Source: Eucommia ulmoides (taxonomy: Eukaryota > Streptophyta > Magnoliopsida > Garryales > Eucommiaceae). Taken from it: a stretch of DNA of 64,000 nucleotides. The first letter of the stretch is position 1, and every line of letters begins with the position of its first letter. The position numbers were made by a program, and so were the translations under genes. The DNA is taken from the NCBI GenBank assembly GCA_016647705.1, contig CM028334.1:1364001-1428000 (forward strand), given 5' to 3'. This document shows, one piece after another, positions 1-12,938 of the stretch. The notes under the pieces are model-generated. The model was not told the DNA's origin. It was given only the letters and a program-made list of their open reading frames with translations, and did no database searches.

Positions 1-372
1 TCTCAACCGTTAGATCTAAAATTGATCCGATGGTCGATAAAGATGAAGGGGGCGGAGTGTTTTTAGGAGAGAGGTTACACTTGATTAGCGAGATTTGGGG
101 GGAGATTTTGACCGAGACCCTTGCTAAGTGAGATTTATGTGAAAAAGTAATTAATATAATTTAATATTTGATCTCAACTGTTAGATCTAAAATTGATCCG
201 ATGGCCAAATATGTCTACTGGAATCATTCAATCTCGGCCGTTGGATATTCGATCCAAGGGCCCAAAATGTCTCAAATATAAAATGTCTCCAAATGTAATC
301 TCAACCGTCAGATATCCGATCCGACGGCTCAAAATGTCTCAAAATGTAAATATGTCCTGATTTATAAATAGA
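1..372. repeat. Dispersed repeat, copy 1
   Basis: This stretch is closely repeated at about 6005-6413, and its first half again at about 5869-6004. It contains several short internal repeats built around CAACCGTTAGATCT and TTGATCCGATGG. Both copies end in the same TTATAAATAG context. The class is unknown, and no open frame of interest is present. Confidence 0.7.
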
Positions 373-3300
373 CTAGGGTATAACCCGTACCCGAGGGCAC
401 GGGTATAAAAAAATACACTTAAAAAAAAATTGATATTATGGAAATATATTACTCATGCATGTAATTTCATTTTTCCTAATCCCATAAAATTAGGTACATA
501 GAGACTAAATTAATAGCATAATTTTTCATAAAAAATCAGACAATTGTCATACCTTAATGTTTGCCCAAGATTCTTCAAATTCCAATTATTCATAAGATCA
601 TAATCACAATAGTTGCAGCTTTGCCAAATCAAAGAGAGGACAGTTAAAAAAAAGGGGGTATATTAGATTTATAAAAAAAATTATGGACAATGTCGTTTCT
701 TGAAATCGTAGCTGGATGAAAACAAAATAATAACCGATAAACATGACAAATATAAATAACAAAATTAAGCAACCAATGCGAAAAAAAAAATAAAAAAAAT
801 TCTCTTATCAAGAGGAAATAATTTACTAATTTTAACAATTGTTAAAATGCCAAAAGGTCTTAACACTAATTTTATTAATTAACAATTCCACTAATTTTTG
901 CCCGGATAAAAAAAAAAAAGTTTTGACACTACATCACTCATCACTACCCTTATATATTTTTTTTAAGAGTTAAGTAGATGGTAATTTGATTTTATTTTTG
1001 TATTATTCAATTTGACTTAACCCAAATAAGGAGAAGAGAGAGAAAGAGATGGAGGATCCAATTAAGAGCGGGAATTAATTTATTATTTTAAGTTTTTTTT
1101 TTCACTACATATTTTTTATAATTTTCAATCAATCCATCACATACCTTCTCTCTTATTTGTTCAAAACAATATTAATAAACATTCTATTTAAATAAAAATA
1201 ACTTCTTAAAACCCAAATAATTTTTCAATTTTCAAAGATTATTTTCGAAAAAATGTTAACCCCCACCACATAACCAAGCTCACATACCCGCCTCACCTTT
1301 GTCCGCCTCAGACTGAAATTCATGCATTTCGATATCAATATCAAAACCTCATTCCTTTACTTATTTATATATGAAAACAACTCTTTTTTTTGCCTCAAAC
1401 ACCCCCACCCCCAATCATTCTCTCTCTTAAATTTGAAAAAAAAAAAAAAGTGAAAATGGATAATGAAGATGATCTTAACCTCAAAGCGACTGAGCTAAGG
1501 TTAGATTTATTCGGAGGCGTTTCGATAAAATCTATTTACTTATTCATTTGAATGAAGATTTGAAGAAAAAACAAAAAAAAAAAAAAAAGTTAGCTTTTTT
1601 CAATCATCTATGATGCAGACATTTCCCTCAACCGATCGATGGCAGCCGCTCAGCCGCCGCATCGAGTGTCGATCCGAAGATCAATGATGAGAGTGAAAGT
1701 GTCGAGATCCGACCACCGCCATCATACGCCGTCCGGATCCAACCACATGCCATTTTACGCCGTAAAGATCCGACCACCGCTGGCCATCGCCATCTAGAAC
1801 CAACCAAGTTGAATTTAGATTTGGCCAATCCAAACTCAAATCCAGCCGAATCGACGGCAACGGCTACTGCGACAGATCGGAGAGGCATAGATGACGTGTG
1901 AGTACGATTTGAACTGGCCACATGATGACATATGAATCCGACCACTGCCGGCCAATTGAGGGATCTACGATGGCGGTGATAGAGCATCGGTGCTTCGGTT
2001 GTGGCCGCGATGAGGGACGGCGATGACAATAGTGAAGGAAACAGCAACAAATCAGTAGTGCTCAGAGATTAATATTTTTGGGCATGATCAGTCGTCGAAC
2101 CAATTGTCGACCACCGCCATCCGAGCCCTCGCCGAACCAACCACCAACTATCGTCATCTACATCTAAGCACTATCGCCATCCAAATCTGAATAAAAGTTC
2201 AGATTGATAATAATAAAAATAATAATAGCACAAAACTAAATAAATATAATTATTTGTTAAAAATAATTTTATTTGAATGAAAATTAATTTAATTTTTTAA
2301 AAAAATCAATATTATAAAAATATTTATTTAAAAAAATAAAATAAAATTTTGAATTGATAATATAAAATAAAAATAAATAAATATTATAATTAATTTCAAT
2401 ACAAATTTTTATTCATTTAATGTCATTGTAAGAGATAAGATATTAGCAATTTAAAACACCACTTTCTAGGTCCCATCCCAAAGGCGAAAAAATTCCTTGG
2501 ATAGAACTTCCATAAGTAGTGTTTTTCACTTATGGGACCTTTAGAGAAATTTCCTTTTATTTTTATTTAATAAGAATAAAAACTTTTAAAACTTGTCTTC
2601 TTCCACTAATAAGATAATAAGATTATGGATTAAAATTAATCTTTAGATTATGGATTAAAATTAAACATTGTTCAACTCCACACATGGACATGCTCTTCCC
2701 ATACCCAACATCCCCGATCTCTCAAAACAAACACCCCATGCTTGTCCAACTCTTGTCCCAAAATGTAGAATCATTTTGCTTCAAATGTGCTGCTAATACT
2801 ACCGACAGCTTTAGCCCAAACTTTGTCCAAAATTCATGCACTTTGATATTTACACAAACACCCCCTTACAAACAAAAAATAGTAATCGAAATTCAAAAAC
2901 AGTAATTAAGAAACCAAAAAATACCAATTTGGGAGTCGGTTCAGCTTCAGCTCTTTCAAAATAGAGATGAAGTTTTTTTTGCCAAAGGGTCAATTAGAGA
3001 AAATAGAGGTATATTTTTTGTTAAATTAAGATAGAGTAAAATTTTAAAATAGATGGTTTGAAAATTAATTAAAATAAAAATATAGGGAAGTAAGAGACAA
3101 TTAACCCAATAATAAATGACGTGAAGCACTCCAATATCCCTACCCGTCCATCAAAAAACTATACCCATTGAGATGCAGCCGATGGTTTATTCCGACGACC
3201 AAATTGGTACCTTGCATCACCATCTCAATAGGCAAAATGTACCTCAATACCTTCACCTCCGTCCCCTTCATCGGAATCTCTAGGTTCAACAACAGATACG

Positions 3301-5868
3301 ATGCCGTGAAATTGAACACATGCGGCTAAAATTTCGGGAATCATTTGAAAGTGATCAAGTGTTTAAAATGACCCAAATTCAAAATGTGTAGACATTTTCA
3401 AATGAGTTAATTCAAAGGCCCAAAACATCTCCCTCCAAAAATATGCAGAAGATATTTTCAGTCAACCACAACCTAATTCTTTCGGAAACTGTTAATTTAA
3501 TACTATAAAGTGCGTTGCAATTTCAAAAAAATGGACAAATGGACAAACACAGATATTTTATTAAAACATAGGCTATCTAACACATCAATATCTAATAACA
3601 CAGATATTAGGATATTAAAATAATACCACAATTAAGCAAAAAATGCTAACTAACTATCCAAATTTTAGTACTTTAATGCTACATTTTGCATATGGAACTA
3701 AATAATTAATTAATAATTCAAAAATCAAAACATGGTACTTTATCTATGACTTCTATTTTGTTCTTCACCAACAAAAATCACCTTCAAGTTTTTTGATTTA
3801 ATTACGTTGGCCTAAAAGTACAATGAAGTTGAAGCAAGACAATGAAACCTGTAAAAGGAAAAGATATAAAAACTTAATTGAACATGTGAATCAATAAAAA
3901 TAAAAAAATAATATTGATGTATTATAACAAAAGTCGTTGAAACACATAGGAAATCACTCAATTTAGAATAAAATAATTTAAAAAGAAGATTCAATGGATA
4001 GGTTAAAATCACAAATTCTTACCTATATTCATTGGTGGATTTGAGACACTATAGCCAATTCATCCAAAAAAAAAATGGTAAAAATATAAAGAAATTGTTT
4101 AACACAAAAAAATAATAATCATCATTAGAAAATATTTTGACCCAAAATTAAAAACAAATATAATGAAGCCCAATGAAAACAAATAAATTGAAAATAGTGG
4201 TAGGTTTAAAGTGTAATTTGACCCCAAAAAACATAATCACACTTAATTTTTGTTGCTTAAAAAAGTGGGAGAGAAAAAACTATTTTTTTTTTGTTTGGCA
4301 AAATAAAAAAAAAAAAACATTCCAGCTGCCATCTTTAAGCTCTCTCTCAAAAGGAGGAGAAAAAATGAAAAGGGAGGTTAAAGGTGAGGGCAAAAATGTA
4401 AATAAATGGTTCAAATTTCATAATGTTGAAAGATTTTTAGAAAACAGAGCATCGGTCTGTGTTCCAATGATGAAACAGAGTTGAGCAAAAAAAATGATGA
4501 AACAGAGCATTCTTTGGCTACACAATATTAAAATACCCCATTTGTTTCAGCAGTAGCTGTTGAAGCAAGGAATATCCTTTACATAGTATCCTGCAAAATA
4601 TTCGAACAAATTTGAATTACCTTAGTTCCTGCAAAATTCGCTTGATGAATATTTGTTCTCGATTTAGTTCATAGCATACCTTTTATAGCCTTTCATTCAA
4701 AACAGCTGAGCACAGAAATATCAATAGGATTTTAACTAATTAAATTAGTAAACAATTAAAGCTAACTAAATTGTCAAACTAAACACTACATTTAACATCC
4801 TAACTACTAATTTCAACAATTACTCATACCTGAACATTGAACATTGTTGTACTTCTCCTTTATGTAAAGAAACAAATTTTTAATCCCTCTTGGATACACA
4901 AAGAAAGCACTCACTCCAGTCTGAAACTCACCAAGATCATGATAATTAAATTTACATTTTGCACCCCCTAATTATAAGAATAACCAACATTTTGCACCCT
5001 TAACTATCATGTTCGATTTCTAATAACCAGACAATAAGAATAAAATTAATGATTTATAGGTGATAAATTTAAAAATTAAATTAATTAACTTTTTTTTATT
5101 AATTAAAATATCAAACCAATCATAGAAAAAATAAATAAAAGATCAATAAATTCAATACCCAAAATGGATGTCACCCTCTCATCCACTCTTTAGAATGTCA
5201 AAAGAGCAATAGTGAAATTGGGGAGCAAAGAGAATTGGAGAGAGAGAGAGAGGCGTGCAAGCAAAGCGAGACATTGTTATGGGTTCCAGACCTTCGGGTT
5301 TCTTGGAGGAGATGATGTAAACGGCCGAGGCAACGGTGAACACGGCATCGACGACACCCAAAATCTGAATTTCAAGCGTACCCATAAAATCCATCGCTAC
5401 TGAAACCTATGTATACCAAGGATGTTTCGATCAGAAATGAGAAACGGATCTATTCATTGCTGCTATGAAATTGAGATCGTGATGGCATACCTGGGAGATG
5501 AACAGCAAGGGAGGTCGTCAGATCTGGCCAAAGCAACGATAGCAAGTGGCGGCGATGGACCGACGACAGCAAGCGGCGAAGGAGATGGTTCTTGGAGGTG
5601 ATGGCAAGCGGACCTCGGCGGTGATGGCCGGTGGTTTATGGATGGCGATTGCGATGGCAAGCGCGCTCAAATCTACACAAATCGGTGGTAGATCTAAACA
5701 AATCTAAGATCAGACAGCGAACCGTTATCGCGCAACGACGAGAGATTGGCCCGCCATCACCATCACCTTCAACATCGGGGCAGGGGCTTCAATGACAGGG
5801 TGATGGAGGATGTGATGATGGAGAGAAGAAGAAAGAATGGCTGCAATTTTTGTGGATGAGAGTTTGGG
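373..5868. other. AT-rich intergenic DNA, no gene recognised
   Basis: I find no supported gene here. The stretch is AT-rich with homopolymer runs. Two GC-richer islands (about 1628-2200 and 5400-5860) resemble degraded coding or element-captured sequence, but their short frames match nothing I know. Just after 372 there is CTAG followed by a CCCGT...ACGGG hairpin. Read on the minus strand this looks like a Helitron 3' terminus, but no matching 5' end was found. Confidence 0.5.
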
Positions 5869-6408
5869 GTCGATAAAGATGAAGGGGGTGGAGTGCTTTT
5901 AGGAGAGAGGTTACACTTGATTAGCGAGATTTGGGGGGAGATTTTGACCGAGACCCTTGCTAAGTGAGATTTATGTGAAAAAATAATTAATATAATTTAA
6001 TATTTGATCTCAACCGTTAGATCTAAAATTGATCCGATGGTCGATAAAGATTAAGGGGGCGGAGTGTTTTTAGGAGAGAGGTTACACTTGATTAGCGAGA
6101 TTTGGGGGGAGATTTTGACCGAGACCCTTGCTAAGTGAGATTTATGTGAAAAAGTAATTAATATAATTTAATATTTGATCTCAACCGTTATATCTAAAAT
6201 TGATCGGATGGCCAATTATGTCTATTGGAATCATTTAATTTTGTCCGTTGGATATTCAATCCAATGGCCTAAAATGTCTCAAATATAAAATCTCAGCCGT
6301 GCATAACCCGTGCCTAAAATGTCTCAAATATTTGTAATCTCAGCCGTCAGATATTCGATCCGACGGTTAAAAATGTCTCAAAATGTAAATATGTTGTGAT
6401 TTATAAAT

Positions 6409-6413
<5 letters not shown>
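5869..6413. repeat. Dispersed repeat, copy 2, internally tandem
   Basis: Second copy of the repeat at 1-372. Here the block starting GTCGATAAAGAT occurs twice in tandem (about 5869 and 6041) before the remainder. It runs directly into the long AT microsatellite. The two copies lie in the same orientation about 6 kb apart. Confidence 0.7.

Positions 6414-6481
<68 letters not shown>
6411..6481. repeat. (AT)n microsatellite, about 35 units
   Basis: An uninterrupted run of alternating A and T of about 70 bases. Other AT runs lie at about 7037-7070, 14586-14604, 16059-16104, 36734-36760 and 41526-41548. Confidence 0.95.
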
Positions 6482-6483
<2 letters not shown>

Positions 6484-7267
6484 ATGATAATAAAACCCTA
6501 GCCGTCATACCTTTTCTCTCTAAACTTTTGATGTTATTCACTAATCTTAACATAAATAAGTAAAAAAGACGGTACTGATCACTTGGTTTATGTTTGATGT
6601 TGGTTTCGTTTAGTTTATGTTTGAATATTCTCTATTTAAAAAAAAAAAAAAAAAAGTTATTTCTAACACTAACCAAATATGGGAATAGGAATAGTCATTG
6701 CAATATCAAATTTAATTCCTTTTGTCACGATCATTTTATTCCATTAACACAGTGTCTTTAATTCTATTGTCATTCTACTACATTCTAGCGTACCAAACGC
6801 AGCCGTAAGAGAACACTCATTCATATCGATCTGGTATATTCGAAACCAAATTCAAGATTTAATTCTTAGAGCGCTCTCCAGACTAACAACTCTTGACTGG
6901 GTAGATAGCTTTCTCATGAAGATATCTTCTCCTATTGATTTCATCATGCTTGAATCAAGTGTGATGTTCCTGTGTCCTTAATTTGAATACTTTTCTTACC
7001 ACCCTTTGTCCTTATCATCTTATTCTATTCTTAATATATATATATCTATATCTATATCTATATATATATATGATGTCACGATGATTGAGCAAAAACAAAG
7101 AAAATAATTCCAAAAACAGGTTGTCTGGTCAACGTGGTTTCTTCATTCATCTACCCTTCATAACTACTAGTGCGTAAATGATAGATATGAAGAAAATCAG
7201 ATAGGACGTCCTAGTGCAAAAGAATGCACGTAAGGTGGGAAAACTGTAGAGCGAGCGCTGATATGAA

Positions 7268-7601
7268 TGTACGGTGGTTTTGAGTTTCTCTCAATTTCAA
7301 AAGTTAACTCATGAGATAAGGTTTTTCCTTTTACTTATAACTTAACTATCATCCTCTTTCACATCCGATGTTGGATAAAACCCAACAATTTTCTCCTCAC
7401 GCATCGGGCCTTTAATCAGATAATCATCGACCAGTCTCTCCCTTTGTGATTATTGGGTTAGAGTTGTTGGTGAACTGTGATATCAGTGTAGAGTAATTTT
7501 GGGTCTATCAACCCTAAAAACTAGCTCATGAGATGATATTTTCTCTCACATTTATAATTTGATCACTAATTTTTTTATTTTTTTTTTGGGATAACCCAAC
7601 A
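7268..7601 (-). mobile_element. TRIM-like retroelement, family 1
   Basis: Read on the minus strand it runs TGTTGGGTTATCC... to ...CCGTACA. Two roughly 110-130-base terminal direct repeats flank a short internal region. That region begins with a sequence close to the tRNA-iMet primer-binding consensus TGGTATCAGAGC and ends with a purine-rich tract before the second repeat. It has no coding capacity. Related copies lie at 17074, 19765, 22420, 41557 and 49670. Confidence 0.65.
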
Positions 7602-7794
7602 AAAACAATAAAATACATATTTATAATAAATTATGTTTATGTGTTTCTAATTCAAATAAATTAGTTAGTTAATTCAAATATAATTAAAACTTAATAAAAC
7701 TATGAATGATAATATTGAAAAATCTGTTGACTTGGTGAATAAAATGAACAATAAAAAGTACATGGCTGGGGTTGGATGCAAATTCTTAATTCAT

Positions 7795-8230
7795 TGATTT
7801 TATTAATCTTACGTTATCTAATCCAGTTATCTGATCCAGAGTTATATATAAAGTTAATAACAATCTTCCTCTTTCGAAATATTTTTCGAAAGTAAGTTAA
7901 GCCTATTGAGTTTCTACATGATATCAAAATAAATATTTTTATCTGATGTTGGACGTGTTAAATTTCACATAAATGTTGCGCTCTCGATATCCGTTCGCAA
8001 ATGGTTTGAGAAAGTCCACATGCACGTGCTGTTGAATCCTACATTGATGTTAGGTTTCTCAATATCTGTTTTTAGTAGTTTGTCAAACTCCACCCTACGC
8101 GTGAAGAAACGTATTGAATTCCACATCACTTGTTTTACCTGATGTTGAAATATATATAAAACTTAGGATAATTACTCTCTTTGAAGACGTCTTTTCAGAG
8201 TGAGTTAGACCTGTTAGATTTTTAAAATTT
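7795..8230. mobile_element. TRIM-like family 2 fragments
   Basis: Degraded copy of a second small LTR family. Its marks are a start near TGTTGAATCCCACAT, a TATATAAAG segment and an end near GAGTGAGTTAGGCC. The internal part contains GTTTGTCAAAGTCCAC. Better copies lie in GL2 intron 4 (25905-26525) and at 28218, 50220 and 55630. Confidence 0.5.
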
Positions 8231-8434
8231 TCATTCTCCGGTTTCCATCATTTTAAATGATATACGTACAAAACATAATGAAAAATACCTAAAATTGTCA
8301 ATTTATATGTATTGGACAAAACATAAAAAATAAAATAAAAAATATATGCATATAGATGGACCTCTTCAATGTTTGATACTGACCGTTCGGTTTGACCACC
8401 TCATTTTTTCTTTTTCTTTTTCTTTTTAACAAGA

Positions 8435-8795
8435 AATTTATTGGCTTTATCTTGGCACTTAAATTCATTTTATCTTTAATTTAAAAAAGTTTTACGCCAC
8501 AATTACAACTTGTGTTTTAATCCCATGTATTAAAAAAAACGGAAGACCCAATACACGCGCTGCACTCTTATAGTTACATGTATCTAACTTGTATGTAAAA
8601 TATTTGTTACATGTAATAACCCAAGTAACTTGTAACATATAATTAATATTACACAAATACATGTAATTAATACATGCGAGACTAATATGTAAATAAAAAC
8701 TAATTTATGGTAATAAATCAAAACTTATGCTCTAAATAAAACTAATAACAAATCACATGTGTTATTTATATTTAATCACTAATTATCTCTTAAAT
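8435..8795. repeat. Interspersed repeat X (TTACATGTAAC-rich), copy 1
   Basis: One of about seven copies of a 300-370-base repeat. It carries many TTACATGTAACTAATATT-like words; one end reads like CAATTGCAACTTGTRTTTTAGTCC and the other like GACTAATCATCAATTATCCC. Other copies are at about 11440, 25150, 27020, 36150, 53415 and 63468. I see neither a clear terminal inverted repeat nor coding sequence. Confidence 0.6.
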
Positions 8796-8880
8796 TTATT
8801 CAATTAATATTAACCAAAATATTAATAGAGATTTGAAAATAAATTGATAAAGACAATTTACAATACAATACAACAACTAA

Positions 8881-9397
8881 GGCTCCGTTTGGTAACCGTT
8901 TTCATTCCAGAAATTCTCATTCCATTCCCAAATTTTTGAGAATTCTGTTTGGGAATAGCGTTTGGTAATTTTTGTTCCCGTTTCCATTCCATTTCCATTT
9001 GAGAATTGTGTTCATTTTTTTCTTAAGAAATGAGAAACAAAAAAATGTTGTTTCTCATTATTTTTATTCCATTCCCAAAACCATTAGGCACTATTCACCC
9101 ACCAGCCGTCGTTGTCTGCTGTAGGCCGCCGGTATCTCCGGTGACCGTCGCCAGAAACTTTCCGGCCACCGGCCACTGTCACTCACCCGCCACCGCCGTC
9201 CGGCCAAACAGAAAAAAAAATAAAAAAATTTAGGATAAAATCGTTACCAAACGCAATTCTCTTCCCAAAACAAAAAAAAAATATTATCGTTACCAAACGC
9301 GATTCTTCTCCCAAGAAGAAAACAAAATTTTCATCCTATTCCATCTCGTTCCCATCCCACTGCTGGAATGAAACAGAAACGATTATCAAACGCCACC
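8881..9397. mobile_element. PIF/Harbinger-like MITE, copy A
   Basis: A 517-base element with imperfect terminal inverted repeats: left GGCTCCGTTTGGTAACCG, right ending CAAACGCCACC. It is flanked by a 3-base TAA duplication, the target preference of PIF/Harbinger elements. A GC-rich core (about 9100-9210) is rich in CCGCC words. Homologous elements lie at 16164 and, truncated, at 20496. Confidence 0.7.
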
Positions 9398-9985
9398 TAA
9401 ATTTTTGTCTCACTTAAGTAGGGTCGGTTACATGAATCTGTTTATTCCAAAATAAACGATCAAGGGACGCCCTAACGTTTAATGTATTCAAATTTATGTC
9501 ATAAGAGTTTTAACAAAATTTTACCCTGACTGTCAATAATCTAACGTAACTTTTTTTTTTTTTTTTTTTATCTGGATTTGGGGTCGGTTGTGTAAAGAAT
9601 ATAGCGTGATAAAGACTTAAAAAAGAGCTGTCTAGCTGCTGTTGGTTCTTCTTCTTTGGGCGGTGGGTTAAATTTGTCGGTTAAACTTAAATTCCTTTTG
9701 ACGAGATTGGCAGTTGCGTGTAGGCAGCCCATCTCCTAGTATTATGCAAAATGATCCTGCCGGGACCCAACATTGTGGGGGCCGGTTAAGATAAATATCA
9801 ATTAAAGACAAGAATGAAAATGACAATAATTCGATCTTAAGTGTGATTTATGCTTTTTGAAATACAATTGGTATTTTAGTCAAATGATGTGGGGGTATTT
9901 CTACCGTCCAACGGGTATCTATCGGGGTCTAGTATGTGATATGGAGTAGGACGACGGATTGGTCAACGTCCACCTCACTTGTTAG
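9398..9985. other. Intergenic, no gene recognised
   Basis: A short sequence at about 9410-9440 (CACTTAAGTAGGGTCGGTTA) matches the common plant LINE 3' tail in reverse orientation. The remainder, including a T run at 9550-9570, shows nothing I can name. Confidence 0.4.
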
Positions 9986-10513
9986 TAGGGATGGTCATGG
10001 GTCTGGAGGCCCGATCGGCCCACTCAGCCCGGGCCTATTTTTTTAGGGTTTGGGCTTGGTGTTTGAGCCCATGGGCCGGGCTAGGGCCTAAAGATTAAGA
10101 CCCATTCATTTTTAGGGTCGGGATAGGGCTTGATCATTTTTGTTTAGACCGGCCCGGCCCGGCCCGAATTATTTTAAAATATAAAAAATATATATTTTAT
10201 ATATATATCCATAAGAAAGAGTTGAGGGGTCATTTTGTAATTTATAATTTTGGCTAGATAATTTAGCAAATCCTAATTTCATTACTCCCATATAGAGAGA
10301 ATTGAGGGGTCATTTTGTAATTTTCGTATTTAGTTTTTAAATTTTAAAATAAATAAATTATAGGGTCGGGCCTGGACTTAATTTTTTTTTGTAGAGCCGG
10401 ACTTAGGCATAAAATTAGGGCCCGATCATAGGGCCGGGTCGGGCTAAGGCCTAACATTTTTATGTAATACCCTAGTCAAAACCCGGCCCGAGCCCGACCC
10501 ATGACCATCCCTA
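9986..10513. mobile_element. hAT-type MITE 1 (528 bp, 8-bp TSD)
   Basis: Terminal inverted repeats begin TAGGGATGGTCATGGG and end in its complement. The element is flanked by a perfect 8-base duplication CTTGTTAG (9978-9985 and 10514-10521). Subterminal regions carry repeated GGCCCGGCCC words on both arms. An 8-base duplication with TA-starting termini is typical of hAT elements. It encodes no protein. Confidence 0.85.
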
Positions 10514-10521
10514 CTTGTTAG

Positions 10522-11439
10522 CTGGAGGACCAGGAGAAATTTTGCGCAGCCAATCAACCTCTCTTCTTATAAATAGTAGGGATGTCCAAGGTAATGAATG
10601 CTCAACTACCCCACTTAAAGTATATACTTGCCTTTTTTTTTTTTCTTCTTTTTTTTTCGAGTTCTTATTCTTACGCTGGAGGGACTTCGCTAGGCATACC
10701 TCAACGGGTTTTTGTGCAAGTACATGCTTAGACTAAAAAAAAACATTGATTGTTGAACTGTGCCCATGGACCGCTCAGTGAACACCACCCTCTGAGGACT
10801 AGAACTCCACCTCAGTAAGAAATCTCAACGTGGGGATGTTGACCAATTTTAGACACTAATATTAAGAAATCATTTTTTTTTACTATACGGTAAGGTGTGT
10901 CCGAGTTAGGTTATGCACATATCGACTAATCATTTTCCTAGGTGGTCTAAAAGGCACACTTCCTTACATCGGTCTGATGCATTTCAGATTAAATTCAATA
11001 TTTAATTTCTGAAGTATTTCTTAGGAGAGTCTTATTGACTAAAAACACCTTCCATTATCCATTGGATTAACATCTCTTGGCTAATCAAATTTTATTTAGG
11101 TTTGAAAGTAGAATTAAAAATAATTATGGGTAAATATTTAAATTTTTAATTGAGTTTAATTATAATTCTAACTTCAAGACCAATGTCTGCTCTATGTATT
11201 TAGACACTCAAAGTACGATATTAAATTAATTCTCTTTACATACAAAAACAATTAATGGTCCATGTTTTTTTTTAAATAAAAAATTACATAATTATTATGT
11301 AAGTTTTTAATTTTATTTTTTTTAAAGATAAGTGCATACACTAATTGGAATTGTAATTATTTTCTATTTCATTAAAAAAAAAAAAAAATAATAAAAAAAA
11401 AAAAAAAATCTCAAATGTATACATGACCTAAAAAAAAGT
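10522..11439. other. Intergenic; degraded SINE-like repeat
   Basis: No gene. A segment at about 10880-11060 (start near TACGGTAAGGTGTGTCCG, then ACACTTCCTTACATCGGTCTG) resembles the repeats upstream of psaH at 35030-35730. The rest is AT-rich. Confidence 0.4.
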
Positions 11440-12540
11440 AAGGATATTGTATTCTTATTTTATTCTTTATTTAAAAAAAAAAGGTCTCGTGCAATTGTAA
11501 CTTTTATTTTAGTGTTGCGCATTAGAAAAAAGTAAAAGGACCAATACACGTGTCTTTCTCACAGTTATACGAATCTAATTTGTGTATAAAATATTTGTTA
11601 GATATAACAAATATTATGATGTTGTCAAAAATCTTCAACACGTGCAAAAGGCTTTCCACGTGCCAAAAACCTCCTCAGCCTTTAAGTAAGTAACCTGCAA
11701 AACCAATAAACTCAAAGGGGGACACCGGTGTGGTGTCAGCCAAAGAACCTCTGGCATGAGAATAAGTTAGTCTATTTATGAGTGAAATCTCAAGTACTTG
11801 GGTTAAGTGTGATATGTTAATACATTCCCTTATTTATGGACCTCTTTTTTTATGCCGTTTGTTAGTGAAATCACCCCATCCACGATCTACTGCTATCTCC
11901 AAGGGATTCGCCGGAGATCACGCTGTATGTAATGAGTTAATTGCGGTTTTTCTCTTGCATGAGATCGGGGTTTGGACTAATTTTCTTGCGGCCTTCCACA
12001 GTGGGCTTTGTCAATACCTGTTTGGGCCACTTTATCGGATCTTCTTCTATTCATGTATTGGGCTGTTCTCATAAGCGAATCTTATTCCAGGTGGGCCAAC
12101 GTGTTCAACCAAGGGCGACCACCGGGTCACTTCTTCCGAACTAGTTTCAACAACCTGACCCAACCCATTGAAGCCTTTCAAACCTCTATTAAACATGAGC
12201 GGAAATTTCTCCTACATCATATTATATAAGTACATATAATATAATTACATGTATTTATAACTACATGTGTGACTAATATTATATAGATATATGTAATATA
12301 GTTACATGTGATTTGTAATTATAACTAATTTTAGTTATATGTAGCTAATATTTATTATAATACGATTTTACTCACCTAACTCTCTTTACACTCCACACAC
12401 AATGTGTCAGCACATACGAGATTAATATGCAACCAAAAATCTGTTTAAGCGATCAAATCAAAACTTATCTTTTTAAGGAAAATAATAACAAATTACACCC
12501 GCTATTTGGGACTAATCGATAATTATTCCAAACACTATTG
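11440..12540. repeat. Interspersed repeat X, copy 2, split by a solo LTR
   Basis: The left half (11440-11616) and right half (12225-12540) together form one copy of repeat X. They are separated by the LTR at 11617-12219, which shows that the LTR is the younger insertion. Confidence 0.6.
11617..12219. mobile_element. Solo LTR (603 bp) with 5-bp TSD
   Basis: Starts TGATGT and ends ACATCA, i.e. TG...CA with short inverted ends. It is flanked by a perfect 5-base duplication TATTA (11612-11616 and 12220-12224), the usual sign of LTR-retrotransposon integration. No internal region or second LTR adjoins it, so it is best read as a solo LTR left by recombination. A segment near 11680-11760 looks like plant Gypsy-type LTR sequence; that superfamily call is an impression. 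Confidence 0.75.
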
Positions 12541-12771
12541 AATTGGAATTTAAGAAAATTATTTTGTTGGCTTTGACTTGGGGACTGACCCTGTTCAAGA
12601 CTTTAATTTCACGTCTCTAAATATTATTTTATCTGAATTATTTAAAAACAATATTTAACTAACAAAGTAAAAAACATTAATCCGACATTATGCTCAAATT
12701 AATCCTAATTTTATTGCTGATGTAGCAATGGTTTATTAAATCTTAGACACCCTAACATTAATCTTGAGTAA

Positions 12772-12930
12772 ACCAATAACTCAAGTGGTAAGGTCTGCTT
12801 GAATTAAGATCAGAGGTTCGAACTTACAGAAAAACATCTGTTGAAAGGGGCAGCCACATACCCTGAACGAGAATTAGTCTCATACCTTATATGGGTATGG
12901 GAATACTCGTGGGTATACTAAAAAAAAAAT
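12772..12930 (+). mobile_element. tRNA-derived SINE with TSD
   Basis: A 159-base element with a tRNA-like head: A-box-like ACTCAAGTGGTAAGG near 12780 and B-box-like GGTTCGAACTT near 12813. It ends in an A run (12920-12929). An 8-base duplication TTGAGTAA (12764-12771 and 12931-12938) flanks it. These are the marks of a plant SINE mobilised by LINE machinery. Confidence 0.75.
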
Positions 12931-12938
12931 TTGAGTAA

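Noticed and set aside
1628..2050. 140-residue minus-strand frame
   Set aside because: No recognisable domain or splice context; the composition looks like degraded or captured repeat DNA.
12775..12830. tRNA gene suggested by A-box and B-box words
   Set aside because: No complete cloverleaf; the poly-A end and target duplication identify a SINE.
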